A stretch of 64,000 bases of DNA from UBA9076 sp964418835 (GCA_964418835.1 CAYQNJ010000002.1:1-64000), one strand, 5' to 3'. Positions 34,398 to 43,189 are shown, numbered from the stretch's first letter. Notes: generated by a model from the sequence alone, not told the origin. Translations and numbers: made by a program.

Positions 34398-35141
34398 ATG
34401 AAGAAGATATGTAATTATAGGGTAATTGAAAACAAGTTAATTGCTAAAGATACTTTTAAAATGGTTTTAGATGGTGATACCTCTTGGATTGATAAACCTG
34501 GTAAATTTATTAATATAAGTGTGGAAAGTAATTACTTAAAAAGACCTATTAGTATATGTGATTATGATGAAAACACTTTAACTATTATTTATAAGGTATT
34601 TGGACAAGGAACTAAGACAATTCGTCTTAAAAAAGAAAATGATAATATTGAAGCGCTAGTTGATTTAGGTAATGGTTTTGATTTATTTGATGATAAAGAA
34701 GTTTTAGTTATAGGTGGAGGAGTTGGAGTACCACCTTTATATGCATTAGTAAAAAGACTTAAGGAAAACAATGTTAAAGTTAATGTTATATTAGGTTTTA
34801 CAAGTATAGAAGATTCATTTTATATAGAAGAGTTTAGTAATTTAGCTGATAAAGTATATGTGAGTAGTAATGATGGCAGTATTGGGGAAAAGGGTTTTGT
34901 GAGTGATGTAATGATAAAACATAATCTTTTAGATTTACCATATTATACATGTGGTCCTACACCAATGTTAAAAGTTGTTCATAGTATTAGTAATGCAAAA
35001 GGGTTATTGTCATTAGAGGAAAGAATGGGATGTGGCTTTGGGGCTTGTATGGGGTGTTCACACAAGACTAAGGATGGATATAAAAGAGTGTGTGTAGAGG
35101 GTCCTGTGTTTACAAGTGAGGAGATTGTATGGAAAGATTAA
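34398..35141 (+). CDS. pyrK: Dihydroorotate dehydrogenase electron transfer subunit
   Basis: PyrK carries FAD and a 2Fe-2S cluster and passes electrons from PyrD to NAD+. The 247-residue protein has the FAD-binding KRPISICDYD, the NAD-binding VLVIGGGVGVPPLYALVKRL, and a C-terminal cluster motif with four cysteines in CGFGACMGC and VCVEGPV. It starts two bases after carB and overlaps pyrD by 13 bases. Its presence defines the class 1B (NAD-dependent) enzyme. Confidence 0.96.
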   Translation: MKKICNYRVIENKLIAKDTFKMVLDGDTSWIDKPGKFINISVESNYLKRPISICDYDENTLTIIYKVFGQGTKTIRLKKENDNIEALVDLGNGFDLFDDKEVLVIGGGVGVPPLYALVKRLKENNVKVNVILGFTSIEDSFYIEEFSNLADKVYVSSNDGSIGEKGFVSDVMIKHNLLDLPYYTCGPTPMLKVVHSISNAKGLLSLEERMGCGFGACMGCSHKTKDGYKRVCVEGPVFTSEEIVWKD

Positions 35142-36043
35142 ATATTAAACTTTTAGATTTAGAGTTAGATAATCCTATAATTCCTGCAAGTGGTACATAT
35201 GGATTTGGATATGATTATTTAGATTTCTATGACCCCAATATTTTAGGTAGTATTTCTTTAAAAGGAACTACTTTAAATCCTAGGTTTGGAAACTTAACCC
35301 CAAGAATTGCGGAATGTTCTAGTGGATTATTAAATTCGGTAGGATTACAAAATCCTGGTATTCATAAGGTGATTGAAGAAGAATTAGTCAAATTAGATAA
35401 AGTTTATAATAAAAAAATAGTTTTTAATGTTTCTGGTTTTAGTGTTGAAGAATATGTTGAGTGTTGTAAGTTATTAAATGATGTTGATAAGGTTGGTATA
35501 ATTGAAGTTAATATATCTTGTCCTAATGTAAAGGATGGAGGTATTAGTTTTGGTAGTGATTGTAATAATGCTTCTTTAATTACAAGGGAAGTAAAAAAAG
35601 TTACTAATAAACCTGTGTTTATTAAACTTAGTCCTAATGTGACTAATATTGTAGAAATAGCAAAAGCTTGTGAAGATGCAGGTGCTGATGGAATTAGTAT
35701 GATTAATACTTTAATTGGTTCTAGATTTAATTTAAAAACTGGTAAACCTATTTTAAATAATGTGACTGGAGGATTTAGTGGACCTGCAATATTACCAATA
35801 GCTTTAAGGATGGTTTATGATGTATATAAGAATGTTTCTATTCCTATAATTGGTATGGGTGGGATATCTAGTGCAAATGATGTTATTGAAATGATGTATG
35901 CAGGTGCCAGTGCAATTCAAATTGGTTCTGCAAACCTTGTTGATCCATATGTTTGTAAAAAAATAATTGATGAATTGCCTAAGGTTATGGATGAATTGGG
36001 GATTGATAAATTGAGTGATATTATAGGGAGGGCTCATAGATGA
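35129..36043 (+). CDS. pyrD: Dihydroorotate dehydrogenase, class 1B catalytic subunit
   Basis: PyrD oxidises dihydroorotate to orotate using FMN. The 304-residue protein has the class 1B features: SGLLNSVGLQNPG, the active-site cysteine in VNISCPNVKDGG, KLSPNVTNIVEIA, and the FMN phosphate loop IGMGGISSANDVIEMMYAGA. The start lies within pyrK behind GAGGAG, and the stop overlaps pyrF by four bases (ATGA). It works as a complex with PyrK on the cytosolic face. Confidence 0.97.
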   Translation: MERLNIKLLDLELDNPIIPASGTYGFGYDYLDFYDPNILGSISLKGTTLNPRFGNLTPRIAECSSGLLNSVGLQNPGIHKVIEEELVKLDKVYNKKIVFNVSGFSVEEYVECCKLLNDVDKVGIIEVNISCPNVKDGGISFGSDCNNASLITREVKKVTNKPVFIKLSPNVTNIVEIAKACEDAGADGISMINTLIGSRFNLKTGKPILNNVTGGFSGPAILPIALRMVYDVYKNVSIPIIGMGGISSANDVIEMMYAGASAIQIGSANLVDPYVCKKIIDELPKVMDELGIDKLSDIIGRAHR

Positions 36044-36729
36044 GAGATGTAATTATTGCGTGTGATTTTTCTACAAAAACAGAGTTATTAGAATTTTTAG
36101 ATTTGTTTAAGGAAGAAAAACCCTTTGTAAAAATAGGGATGGAATTATTTTATTCAAATGGTCCTGATATTGTAAAAGAAGTTAAGAGCAGGGGACATAA
36201 AATATTTTTAGACTTAAAACTTCATGACATTCCAAATACTGTTTATAAAGCTATGAAAAATGTTGCTAGATTAGGTGCAGACATGACTAATGTCCATGCG
36301 GCAGGTACTATTGAAATGATGATGGCTGCACAAAAAGCTATCGATGAAGTAAATCCTTCAACTCAATTAATAGCAGTAACACAATTAACAAGCACTTCTC
36401 AAGAAGCTATGCAAAATGAATTATGGATAGACCATGATATAAATGATACTGTAGTTCATTATGCTTTAAATGCTCAAGCTGCTAATTTATCGGGTGTAGT
36501 TTGTAGTCCTTTAGAAGCTGGTTTAATAAGAAAACATTGTAATAAAGATTTTATTACAGTTACTCCTGGTATTAGATTTGCTGATAGTGTAAGTGATGAT
36601 CAAAAAAGAATTACAACACCAACAAAAGCTAAGGAAATAGGTAGTAACTATATAGTTGTTGGAAGACCAATAACTGCATCTAGTGACCCTGTATCAGCAT
36701 ATAGAAGATGTATGAAGGAGTTTGTATAA
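36040..36729 (+). CDS. pyrF: Orotidine 5'-phosphate decarboxylase
   Basis: PyrF makes UMP from OMP. The 229-residue protein has the catalytic Asp-Lys network in FLDLKLHDIPNTVYKAM, plus VTPGIRFADS and IVVGRPITASSDPVSA near the C-terminus. It overlaps pyrD by four bases and its stop shares a base with the pyrE start (TAATG). Confidence 0.97.
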   Translation: MRDVIIACDFSTKTELLEFLDLFKEEKPFVKIGMELFYSNGPDIVKEVKSRGHKIFLDLKLHDIPNTVYKAMKNVARLGADMTNVHAAGTIEMMMAAQKAIDEVNPSTQLIAVTQLTSTSQEAMQNELWIDHDINDTVVHYALNAQAANLSGVVCSPLEAGLIRKHCNKDFITVTPGIRFADSVSDDQKRITTPTKAKEIGSNYIVVGRPITASSDPVSAYRRCMKEFV

Positions 36730-37361
36730 TGGAAAGATTAATTGCTAAAGATTTATTAGATATAAAAGCTGTATTCTTAAGACCAGAAGAACCTTTTACA
36801 TGGGCTAGTGGAATTAAATCTCCAATTTATTGTGATAATAGATTGACTTTATCTAATGTAAAGGTAAGAAATGATGTTGAAAATGCACTTGCTAAGCTTA
36901 TACAAACACATTTTCCAAATTGTGAACAAGTTATGGGTACTTCAACTGCAGGTATAGCACACGCAGCTATTGTGTCTACTATATTAGATTTACCGATGGG
37001 TTATGTTAGAGCTAATGCTAAAGACCATGGTAGGACAAATCAAATAGAAGGTAAGTGTGAAGCAGGAACAAAAGTTGTAGTTGTTGAAGATTTAATTTCT
37101 ACTGCGGGAAGTGTTATAGATGTTGTAAATGTGTTAAGAGAAAATGGTGTAGAGGTTTTAGGTATTGTTTCCATATTTACTTATGGTATGCAAAAAGGAA
37201 TAGTTAGATTAAAAGAAGCAAATGTTGTTAATTATTCTTGCAGCAATTTTGATGTATTAGTAGAAGTTGCTGCAGAAATGGGATATATAAAAGAAGAAGA
37301 TATTGATAGACTAATTAAGTTTAGAAATAATCCTAGTGATGAGTCTTGGATGAGAAAATAA
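36729..37361 (+). CDS. pyrE: Orotate phosphoribosyltransferase
   Basis: PyrE joins orotate to PRPP. The 210-residue protein has FTWASGIKSPIYCDNR (orotate loop), the YVRANAKDHGRTNQIEG catalytic loop and the PRPP-binding VVVVEDLISTAGSVIDVVN. The start is the ATG at 36729 overlapping the pyrF stop; a longer upstream frame inside pyrF has no support. It is the last gene of the pyr operon. No terminator hairpin is evident directly after it, only the promoter of the next gene. Confidence 0.97.
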   Translation: MERLIAKDLLDIKAVFLRPEEPFTWASGIKSPIYCDNRLTLSNVKVRNDVENALAKLIQTHFPNCEQVMGTSTAGIAHAAIVSTILDLPMGYVRANAKDHGRTNQIEGKCEAGTKVVVVEDLISTAGSVIDVVNVLRENGVEVLGIVSIFTYGMQKGIVRLKEANVVNYSCSNFDVLVEVAAEMGYIKEEDIDRLIKFRNNPSDESWMRK

Positions 37362-37389
37362 TGACAATACATTTCTTGTTTGTTATAAT
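37362..37389 (+). promoter_or_regulatory. Promoter of the YebC-family gene
   Basis: ATGACA (37362-37367) and TATAAT (37384-37389) are 16 bp apart, with TGT just before the -10 giving an extended element. It starts directly after the pyrE stop codon. Confidence 0.65.
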
Positions 37390-37419
37390 AGCAAAGGAAA
37401 TTTGAAAGGTGGTTATTAT

Positions 37420-38139
37420 ATGGGAAGAGCTCATGAAGTCCGTGCAGCCTCTATGGCAAAAACAGCGGCATTAAAAACAAAGGTTTATTCAAGATTTGGT
37501 AAAGAATTATATATGGCAGCAAAAGCTGGTGTTCCTGATCCTGATATGAACCAAACTTTAAAAAGAAAAATTCAAGAAGCAAAAGCGAACCAAGTTCCAG
37601 CATCTGTAATTGAAAGAGCTATAGAAAAAGCAAAAGGTGGAACTGGAGAAAACTATATTTCTAATAGATATGAAGGTTTTGGGCCTGGTGCTAGTACTTT
37701 AATTATTGATTGTTTAACAGATAATGTTAATAGAACAGTTACTGAAGTTAAAACATGTTTTAATAAGTCTAAATCTAAATTAGGTGTTCAAGGTAGTGTT
37801 TCTTTTAATTACAATGAATTAGGTATTTTATCTTTTAATTATGATGATGAAGAAAAAATGTTGGAGTCATTAATTAATGCGGAAGTAGATTTAGTTGATT
37901 TAGAACTTGAAGAAGGAATAATGACTGTATATGTAAATGTACCTGATTTTCATAAAGCACAAACAGCAATAGAAGAATTGATTCCTGAAGTTAACTTTGA
38001 TGTGTGTGAAATTACAATGTTACCAAATGAATATGTAACGCTTACTGATGAGTTAGATATAGAGTTGTTTAATAGATTATTGAATCTTTTAAATGATGTT
38101 GAGGATGTTCAAAACGTTTATCATAATGTTCAAATGTAG
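37420..38139 (+). CDS. YebC/PmpR (TACO1) family protein
   Basis: This 239-residue member of the YebC family begins with the signature MGRAHEVRAASMAKTAALKT and contains AGVPDPDMNQTL, ASVIERAIEKAKGG and NRYEGFGPGASTLIIDCLTD. Bacterial relatives were described as transcription regulators, and more recently some have been linked to relief of ribosome stalling. The MGRAHEVRA opening fits the YeeN-type branch. The start is the ATG at 37420 behind AAAGGTGG. It is monocistronic, with its own promoter and terminator. Confidence 0.93.
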   Translation: MGRAHEVRAASMAKTAALKTKVYSRFGKELYMAAKAGVPDPDMNQTLKRKIQEAKANQVPASVIERAIEKAKGGTGENYISNRYEGFGPGASTLIIDCLTDNVNRTVTEVKTCFNKSKSKLGVQGSVSFNYNELGILSFNYDDEEKMLESLINAEVDLVDLELEEGIMTVYVNVPDFHKAQTAIEELIPEVNFDVCEITMLPNEYVTLTDELDIELFNRLLNLLNDVEDVQNVYHNVQM

Positions 38140-38163
38140 GGTTGAAAATTTCAACCTTTTTTT
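38140..38163 (+). terminator. Terminator of the YebC-family gene
   Basis: The stem GGTTGA / TCAACC closes a five-base loop and is followed by seven T, directly after the stop codon. Confidence 0.85.
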
Positions 38164-38192
38164 ATATCATATAAACATTGTGTGAGGTATTT

Positions 38193-38588
38193 ATGAAAAG
38201 AGTAATTACTTATGGAACATTTGATTTACTACATTATGGTCATATACAATTATTGAAAAGGACTAAAGCTTTAGGTGATTACTTAATAGTTGCCTTATCT
38301 ACAGATGATTTTAATGCTTTATCTAAGGGTAAACATGCTTATCATAGCTTTGAAGAAAGAAAGTTAATGTTAGAATCTATTAGATATGTGGATTTAGTTA
38401 TCCCTGAGGATTCTTGGGAACAAAAAAGAGATGATGTTATTAAATATCATGCGGATGTTATGGTAATAGGTGATGATTGGAAAGGTAAATTTGATTTCCT
38501 AAATGATTTATGTGAAGTTGTTTATCTGCCAAGAACACAAGGTATTAGTACAACAAAAATAAAAAATGACTTAGAAAAAAGTCATTAA
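38193..38588 (+). CDS. tagD: Glycerol-3-phosphate cytidylyltransferase
   Basis: TagD makes CDP-glycerol from CTP and glycerol 3-phosphate, the activated precursor for glycerol teichoic acids or related surface polymers. The 131-residue protein has the HxGH motif in YGTFDLLHYGHIQLLKR and the RTQGISTT signature. The start is the ATG at 38193; the frame extends five codons upstream. Its stop overlaps that of the convergent tmcAL gene by four bases. No other teichoic acid gene is in the window. Confidence 0.93.
   Translation: MKRVITYGTFDLLHYGHIQLLKRTKALGDYLIVALSTDDFNALSKGKHAYHSFEERKLMLESIRYVDLVIPEDSWEQKRDDVIKYHADVMVIGDDWKGKFDFLNDLCEVVYLPRTQGISTTKIKNDLEKSH
38565..38586 (-). terminator. Terminator of tmcAL, located inside the tagD coding end
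   Basis: The stem AATGACTT / AAGTCATT closes a six-base loop. On the minus strand it is followed by a T-rich tract (complement of 38548-38564), so it fits termination of the minus-strand gene. It overlaps the last codons of tagD. Confidence 0.6.
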
Positions 38589-39694
38589 ATTTCTAGGTAT
38601 ATACTACCGCCAATTTCTTTATTTATAAGGTCTTGGCGGTTTTTATTATTTAATACATTTGAATAAGATAATGCAGCCTTATATTCAAGTTGCCTATATC
38701 CATCTTGTACCTTAGAAAATCTACTAGCTATATTTACATCTTTCAATGTTTTAATATAATTTCTTCCTTTTTTATTCATTGCAAGTACTCTTATTGTATT
38801 TAAGGGTTTTAGTTTTTCTACTTCTGATTTTGTTACTTGATTTAGTAATTGAATTAGTGTTCTTTTTATTCTACTTGTTGTGTATCTTCTAGTAGTGCTT
38901 GCATTTAAGAAGTCATTTAGATTTGAATACTTATAAGCTTGTTTTATTAAATGATTTTCAATACCTTCATTAAATAGGAATATATTAGATAAGTATTCTT
39001 TGTCTAATGTTAAGAGTAATAATCTAATATAAGGATAAATCATTTCAAGGTTTACTAATTCGTTATTTAATAATATATCTTTCATATTTGTTGTTTCTTT
39101 TATATCTTCATTATTAAATATTGCATTTCTTATGGCAGAAGCACTGCTAATATCTTTAATATCTAAATCGTGATAGTGATTAGTTCTTTGAATTGAAATG
39201 GGTTGTATATTTGTTTTTAGAATTTCTTTTAAATAAGATACAGCTAATATATCATTTGGTTCCATTGTTTTTGATAACAAACCATATGATCTTACAAAGC
39301 TTTCTCCTTTATTTAAACTTTCTTTTAAGTTATCTGTATTTATAGGAGTATTTGCGATTTCTATCAATTCTTCTAAGTTGTTTGATTCACTACCAAAACA
39401 AATACTATCTACTTGTGCAAGTTTTAATACTGAAACTGCACCATATGCAAACTTACTTGCACTTTGTGTTGAATAAATGTATGGAAGTTCTAGTACTAAA
39501 TCAACTCCATTTTGTATTGCAGAAGTAGCTCTAGTGAATTTATCTATTATTGCTGGTTCTCCTCTTTGTACATAGTTTCCTGACATAACCGCTATTAAAA
39601 CATCACAATTACTTTTAGTTCTTGCTTGATTAATATGTATCTCATGTCCTTTATGAAAAGGGTTATATTCTACAATAATTCCACAGGATTTCAT
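38585..39694 (-). CDS. tmcAL: tRNA(Met) cytidine acetate ligase TmcAL
   Basis: TmcAL (YlbM) uses acetate and ATP to make N4-acetylcytidine at the wobble base of elongator tRNA-Met. The 369-residue protein has the nucleotidyltransferase motif GIIVEYNPFHKGHEIHI, then AVMSGNYVQRGEPAIIDKF, a conserved DLVLELPYIYSTQSA, and SASAIRNAIF. In Bacilli it usually lies beside yceD and rpmF. Here the linkage is kept but tmcAL is inverted and a hydrolase gene sits between. Confidence 0.95.
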   Translation of the reverse strand: MKSCGIIVEYNPFHKGHEIHINQARTKSNCDVLIAVMSGNYVQRGEPAIIDKFTRATSAIQNGVDLVLELPYIYSTQSASKFAYGAVSVLKLAQVDSICFGSESNNLEELIEIANTPINTDNLKESLNKGESFVRSYGLLSKTMEPNDILAVSYLKEILKTNIQPISIQRTNHYHDLDIKDISSASAIRNAIFNNEDIKETTNMKDILLNNELVNLEMIYPYIRLLLLTLDKEYLSNIFLFNEGIENHLIKQAYKYSNLNDFLNASTTRRYTTSRIKRTLIQLLNQVTKSEVEKLKPLNTIRVLAMNKKGRNYIKTLKDVNIASRFSKVQDGYRQLEYKAALSYSNVLNNKNRQDLINKEIGGSIYLEI

Positions 39695-39703
39695 TTTTAA
39701 ATA

Positions 39704-39723
39704 ATAACATATTATTATGTTAT
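39704..39723. repeat. Palindrome between divergent tmcAL and hydrolase genes
   Basis: ATAACATA and TATGTTAT are perfect 8-bp arms around TTAT, in the 49-bp divergent gap. It may hold the two -10 elements or an operator. Confidence 0.4.
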
Positions 39724-39743
39724 GATAAATAAAGAGGTGACTT

Positions 39744-40628
39744 ATGAATGTAAATATTTCTACAACAATATATCAACCTAGTACAAAATTAAAAGGTTCT
39801 ATTTTAATAATTCATGGAATGAGTGAACATAGAAAAAGATACGATGATTTTGCAAGGTTTTTAAGTGAAAATGGATATGGAGTAGTAACATATGATCAAA
39901 TTGGTCATGGTGAATCTATAAATGATGATAGTGAACTAGGATATTTTGGTAAAGAGGATGGTTATGAATCTTTAGTTTATTATGCATATAAACTATCCTT
40001 AGAAACAAAGAAGTTATTTAAGGATGTTCCTTTTTATGTGTTTGGACATAGTATGGGTAGTTTAATTGCCAGGTCATTATTAAAAAGTTTTGGTGATGTT
40101 ATGGATGGAGTTATATTAAGTGGTCCACCGTATTATCAAAATATGGTCAAGCCTGGTATGTTTTTAGCAAAATCTATGTCTGTATTAAAAGGGGATAAAT
40201 CTAGAACGAAATTATTACAAGACTTAACATTAGGTATGTATCAAAAACAAGTAAATGGAAAAATAGATAATGAATGGTTAAGTTTTAATGTAGATAATGT
40301 AAATAAATACAATGATGATAAGCTTTGTGGCTTTAATTTCACTAATAAAGGTTATTATGATATGTTAAGTGGTATTTTAGATGTTCATGATAGTAAAGGT
40401 TATATAGTGTTTGATGTTTTTAAACCTATATTAATATTAGCTGGTAAAGAAGATCCAGTAATCAACAAGGACAAAGGTATTAATATAACAGTAAATGATT
40501 TACGTAAAGCAGGTTATGATAATATTGATGTTAAACTATATGAAAATAGTAGACATGAATTATTATTTGATAATGAATATAAAGTAGTTTATCAAGACAT
40601 TATGGATTACCTTAGTAAAAATGTTTGA
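39744..40628 (+). CDS. Alpha/beta hydrolase, monoacylglycerol lipase-like (serine aminopeptidase S33 fold)
   Basis: This 294-residue cytosolic hydrolase of the lysophospholipase/monoacylglycerol lipase type has LIIHGMSEHRKRYDDFARFL with the oxyanion region, YDQIGHGES, the nucleophile elbow GHSMGSLIAR, an aspartate in LAGKEDPVI and the histidine in YENSRHELLFD. It probably cleaves a lipid or lysophospholipid ester; the true substrate is not known. The start follows AAGAGGTG. Its stop codon overlaps the promoter of yceD. Confidence 0.88.
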   Translation: MNVNISTTIYQPSTKLKGSILIIHGMSEHRKRYDDFARFLSENGYGVVTYDQIGHGESINDDSELGYFGKEDGYESLVYYAYKLSLETKKLFKDVPFYVFGHSMGSLIARSLLKSFGDVMDGVILSGPPYYQNMVKPGMFLAKSMSVLKGDKSRTKLLQDLTLGMYQKQVNGKIDNEWLSFNVDNVNKYNDDKLCGFNFTNKGYYDMLSGILDVHDSKGYIVFDVFKPILILAGKEDPVINKDKGINITVNDLRKAGYDNIDVKLYENSRHELLFDNEYKVVYQDIMDYLSKNV

Positions 40629-40652
40629 CTTTAAGTGGAGTTTTGCTATAAT
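40625..40652 (+). promoter_or_regulatory. yceD-rpmF promoter
   Basis: TTGACT (40625-40630) and TATAAT (40647-40652) are 16 bp apart, with TGC before the -10. The -35 overlaps the stop codon of the hydrolase gene. Confidence 0.75.
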
Positions 40653-40676
40653 TATTACGCTAACGAGTGGGAGAAC

Positions 40677-41198
40677 ATGCTTTTGAAGTGGACAAAAAGT
40701 GAACTATCAAATTTAGAAAATTCTACAGTTGAATTTGATGAGTTTGTATCATTTGATTCAAAGGATTTTGTGAACACAAAAAGACTTAATGGATTAGAGA
40801 ATGTTCATGTTAGTGGAGAAGGATACTATGATTCAAACTTAGATATATTTGAAGTTTGGATGAGATTAGAAGGTACTATGATTACTCCATGTGCCATCAC
40901 TTATGAAGATATAGATATTCCCTTTGATTTTGATTCTAATGTAGTATTTTCATTTAATGATACAGAAGATGTTGATGTGTATATTGTAGAAAATGACACC
41001 GTAGAATTAGTTCCCGTTATATTCCAGTTAATTAATCTGGAAGTGCCACTCAAGGCTGTAAAAAGTGGTAATATCGAATACCCGAAAGGGGAAGGTTGGG
41101 CTATAATTAGTGAGGAAGAACTTAATGAGTCAAAAAAGAATCAAATAGATCCACGCTTAGCCAAACTAAAAGATTTTAAATTCAGTGATGACGATTAG
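40677..41198 (+). CDS. yceD: YceD family protein (DUF177)
   Basis: This 173-residue acidic protein matches the YceD/DUF177 family, almost always encoded just before ribosomal protein L32 and implicated in 23S rRNA accumulation and ribosome assembly. The core GLENVHVSGEGYYDSNLDIF, then MRLEGTMITPCAITYEDI and the C-terminal IDPRLAKLKDF are typical. The start is the ATG at 40677 behind GTGGGAG. rpmF follows 11 bases later. Confidence 0.9.
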   Translation: MLLKWTKSELSNLENSTVEFDEFVSFDSKDFVNTKRLNGLENVHVSGEGYYDSNLDIFEVWMRLEGTMITPCAITYEDIDIPFDFDSNVVFSFNDTEDVDVYIVENDTVELVPVIFQLINLEVPLKAVKSGNIEYPKGEGWAIISEEELNESKKNQIDPRLAKLKDFKFSDDD

Positions 41199-41209
41199 GA
41201 GGTGTCAAA

Positions 41210-41359
41210 ATGGCTGTACAACAAAGAAGAGGTTCAAAAACTAGAAAAAATAAACGTAGAACACACTTTAAACTTGAAGTACCTACATTGGTTAAATGCC
41301 CATCATGTGGTGAAATGAAAAGATCTCATCACCAATGCCCAAACTGCTTAGCTAAATAA
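41210..41359 (+). CDS. rpmF: 50S ribosomal protein L32
   Basis: Too short for a long-ORF scan. The 49-residue protein begins MAVQQRRGSKTRKNKRRTHF and ends with a zinc ribbon of the four-cysteine type (CPSCGE and CPNC). L32 is a structural component of the large ribosomal subunit. The start follows AGGAGGTG. It is the second gene of the yceD unit and is closed by a terminator. Confidence 0.97.
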   Translation: MAVQQRRGSKTRKNKRRTHFKLEVPTLVKCPSCGEMKRSHHQCPNCLAK

Positions 41360-41377
41360 GCATAAATAATGTAAATT

Positions 41378-41401
41378 AACTGCATAAAATGCAGTTTTTT
41401 T
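41378..41401 (+). terminator. rpmF terminator
   Basis: The stem AACTGCAT / ATGCAGTT closes an AAA loop and runs into a T tract. Confidence 0.85.
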
Positions 41402-41439
41402 ATGCTTAAGTAAATTTTTAAAAATAATTGAAATAATAG

Positions 41440-41503
41440 TTGGAAATCTACCCTAAATAGTCTATAATAGTGGTTATAAGTGGTTTAAAGTGGTAGAAAG
41501 TGG
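41440..41503 (+). promoter_or_regulatory. mra promoter with four 10-bp spaced MraZ boxes
   Basis: TTGGAA (41440-41445) and TATAAT (41463-41468) are 17 bp apart. AGTGG occurs four times at exact 10-bp steps (41469-41473, 41479-41483, 41489-41493, 41499-41503), starting right after the -10 and ending nine bases before the mraZ start. The repeats fit the known G-rich direct repeats bound by MraZ, close to the AAAGTG-type boxes of Mollicutes, so autoregulation of the cluster is expected. Confidence 0.9.
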
Positions 41504-41512
41504 GGTAAAAGA

Positions 41513-41944
41513 ATGTTTATAGGTGAATATATACATACTTTAGATAGTAAAAACCGTATTACTATGCCCTCAAAGTTTAGAGAAGAACTTGGTGAATCAT
41601 TTATTATAACTAAAGGTCTAGATGGATGTTTGACAGTTTATAAGATGGATCAATGGGAATTATTATTATCTAAACTTGAACAACTACCAACTACTAAAAG
41701 AGAATCAAGATTATATGTACGTGGAATTACTTCAAAAGCTACTGAATGTCAATGTGATAATCAAGGAAGAATTCAAATACCAACATTCTTAAAAAGTGAA
41801 GCTGATTTAATTAAACAATGTGTATTTGTTGGAGTTGGAGACCATGCGGAACTTTGGTCAAAAGAACGCTGGGATGAGTACTATGAAACAGCAAGTGATT
41901 CATTTGAAGAAATTGCTGAATCATTAACGGATTTCCTAAAATGA
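41513..41944 (+). CDS. mraZ: MraZ transcriptional regulator
   Basis: MraZ is a ring-forming AbrB-like DNA-binding protein that controls the division and cell-wall cluster. The 143-residue protein contains both half-repeats: MFIGEYIHTLDSKNRITMPS and later ATECQCDNQGRIQIP. It overlaps rsmH by four bases. Its presumed binding boxes lie immediately upstream. Confidence 0.96.
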   Translation: MFIGEYIHTLDSKNRITMPSKFREELGESFIITKGLDGCLTVYKMDQWELLLSKLEQLPTTKRESRLYVRGITSKATECQCDNQGRIQIPTFLKSEADLIKQCVFVGVGDHAELWSKERWDEYYETASDSFEEIAESLTDFLK

Positions 41945-42879
41945 GTAAACATTATAGTGTAATGCTTACAGAAGTAATAGAAGCATTAAATATTAATCCT
42001 AATGGAATATATGTTGATGGAACATTAGGTAGGGCAGGACATACAAAAGCAATACTAGAGAAACTAAAAGATGGTTATATGTATTGTTTTGATAAAGATG
42101 AAACCGCAATTCAAGAATCTAAAGAAATTCTAAAAGATTATTTAGATAAGGTTAAATTCATTCATAAAGATTTCTCTTATATAAAAGAAACTTTAATAAA
42201 CGATGGTATTAATGAAATTGATGGATTCTTATTAGACTTGGGTGTAAGTTCTCCTCAATTTGATGATGAGACAAGAGGCTTTAGTTATAGATTTGATTCT
42301 AGATTAGATATGAGAATGGATCAAAGTCAAAAACTAAGTGCGTATGAGGTAGTAAACAATTATAGTTTCAATGATTTAGTAAGAATCTTATACCAATATG
42401 GAGAAGAAAAAAACGCTAAATTAATTGTTAGAGGTATAGAAAAAGCAAGGAATATCAAACCTATAGAAACAACATTTGATTTGGTAGAAGTAATAAAAAA
42501 ATCATTACCAATGAAGGTGTTAAGTAAAAAAGGGCATCCTGCAAAACAAACATTTCAAGCCATTAGAATAGAAGTTAACAATGAGCTAGAACCATTAGAA
42601 ACAAGCATAGAAAATGCTTGTAAGATGTTAAAAGTTAATGGTAGAGGGGTAATTCTTACATTTCATTCTCTAGAGGATAGAATAACTAAATATGTATTTA
42701 ATAAGTTATCAACTGCTCCATTTGTAGATTCAAAAATCCCACTTCTTCCTTCACAAATGGAGCAAGCTTCTTATAGGTTAGTTTATAAGAAACCAATAAT
42801 AGCAAATAAGGAAGAGTTGGAAGAAAATAACAGATCACATAGTGCAAAACTAAGAAGTATTGAAAGGATAAGGGGATAG
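41941..42879 (+). CDS. rsmH: 16S rRNA (cytosine1402-N4)-methyltransferase
   Basis: RsmH (MraW) methylates C1402 of 16S rRNA. The 312-residue protein has HYSVMLTEVIEALN, the SAM-binding YVDGTLGRAGHTKAIL, LLDLGVSSPQFDDETRGFSY, RMDQSQ and the C-terminal SLEDRITKYVF. The order mraZ-rsmH-ftsL is the standard one. Confidence 0.97.
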   Translation: MSKHYSVMLTEVIEALNINPNGIYVDGTLGRAGHTKAILEKLKDGYMYCFDKDETAIQESKEILKDYLDKVKFIHKDFSYIKETLINDGINEIDGFLLDLGVSSPQFDDETRGFSYRFDSRLDMRMDQSQKLSAYEVVNNYSFNDLVRILYQYGEEKNAKLIVRGIEKARNIKPIETTFDLVEVIKKSLPMKVLSKKGHPAKQTFQAIRIEVNNELEPLETSIENACKMLKVNGRGVILTFHSLEDRITKYVFNKLSTAPFVDSKIPLLPSQMEQASYRLVYKKPIIANKEELEENNRSHSAKLRSIERIRG

Positions 42880-42883
42880 TAAT

Positions 42884-43186
42884 ATGGCTAAGATTGTTAA
42901 GACTAAAAAAAGAAGAATGAGATTTCAAAGTTTCACAATAGTATTTTTATTTGTTTCTGGATTTTTATATTTATTATCTAGTTTATTTTTGAGATCTTAT
43001 AACAACTCTTTAAGCCTTAAAAAACAAACAATACTTTCTGAAATAGCCGCACTTGAAATTGAAAATGAAGCAATAGAAGTTGTAATTCAAAGTTTAAGTA
43101 CTAGAGATAGAGTTGAAACTATTGCAAATGATAATGGACTTACACTGGATCAAAATAATATAATTACCATAACTAATGGTGAATAG
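42884..43186 (+). CDS. ftsL: Cell division protein FtsL-like
   Basis: This 100-residue bitopic protein has a basic N-terminus (KIVKTKKRRMRFQ), one membrane helix at about residues 18-38 and an extracellular coiled-coil (KKQTILSEIAALEIENEAIE). A short tail follows (ANDNGLTLDQNNIITI). Position and layout between rsmH and the transpeptidase gene support FtsL of the divisome. Sequence conservation in this family is low, so the name rests partly on context. Confidence 0.85.
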   Translation: MAKIVKTKKRRMRFQSFTIVFLFVSGFLYLLSSLFLRSYNNSLSLKKQTILSEIAALEIENEAIEVVIQSLSTRDRVETIANDNGLTLDQNNIITITNGE

Positions 43187-43189
43187 GTT

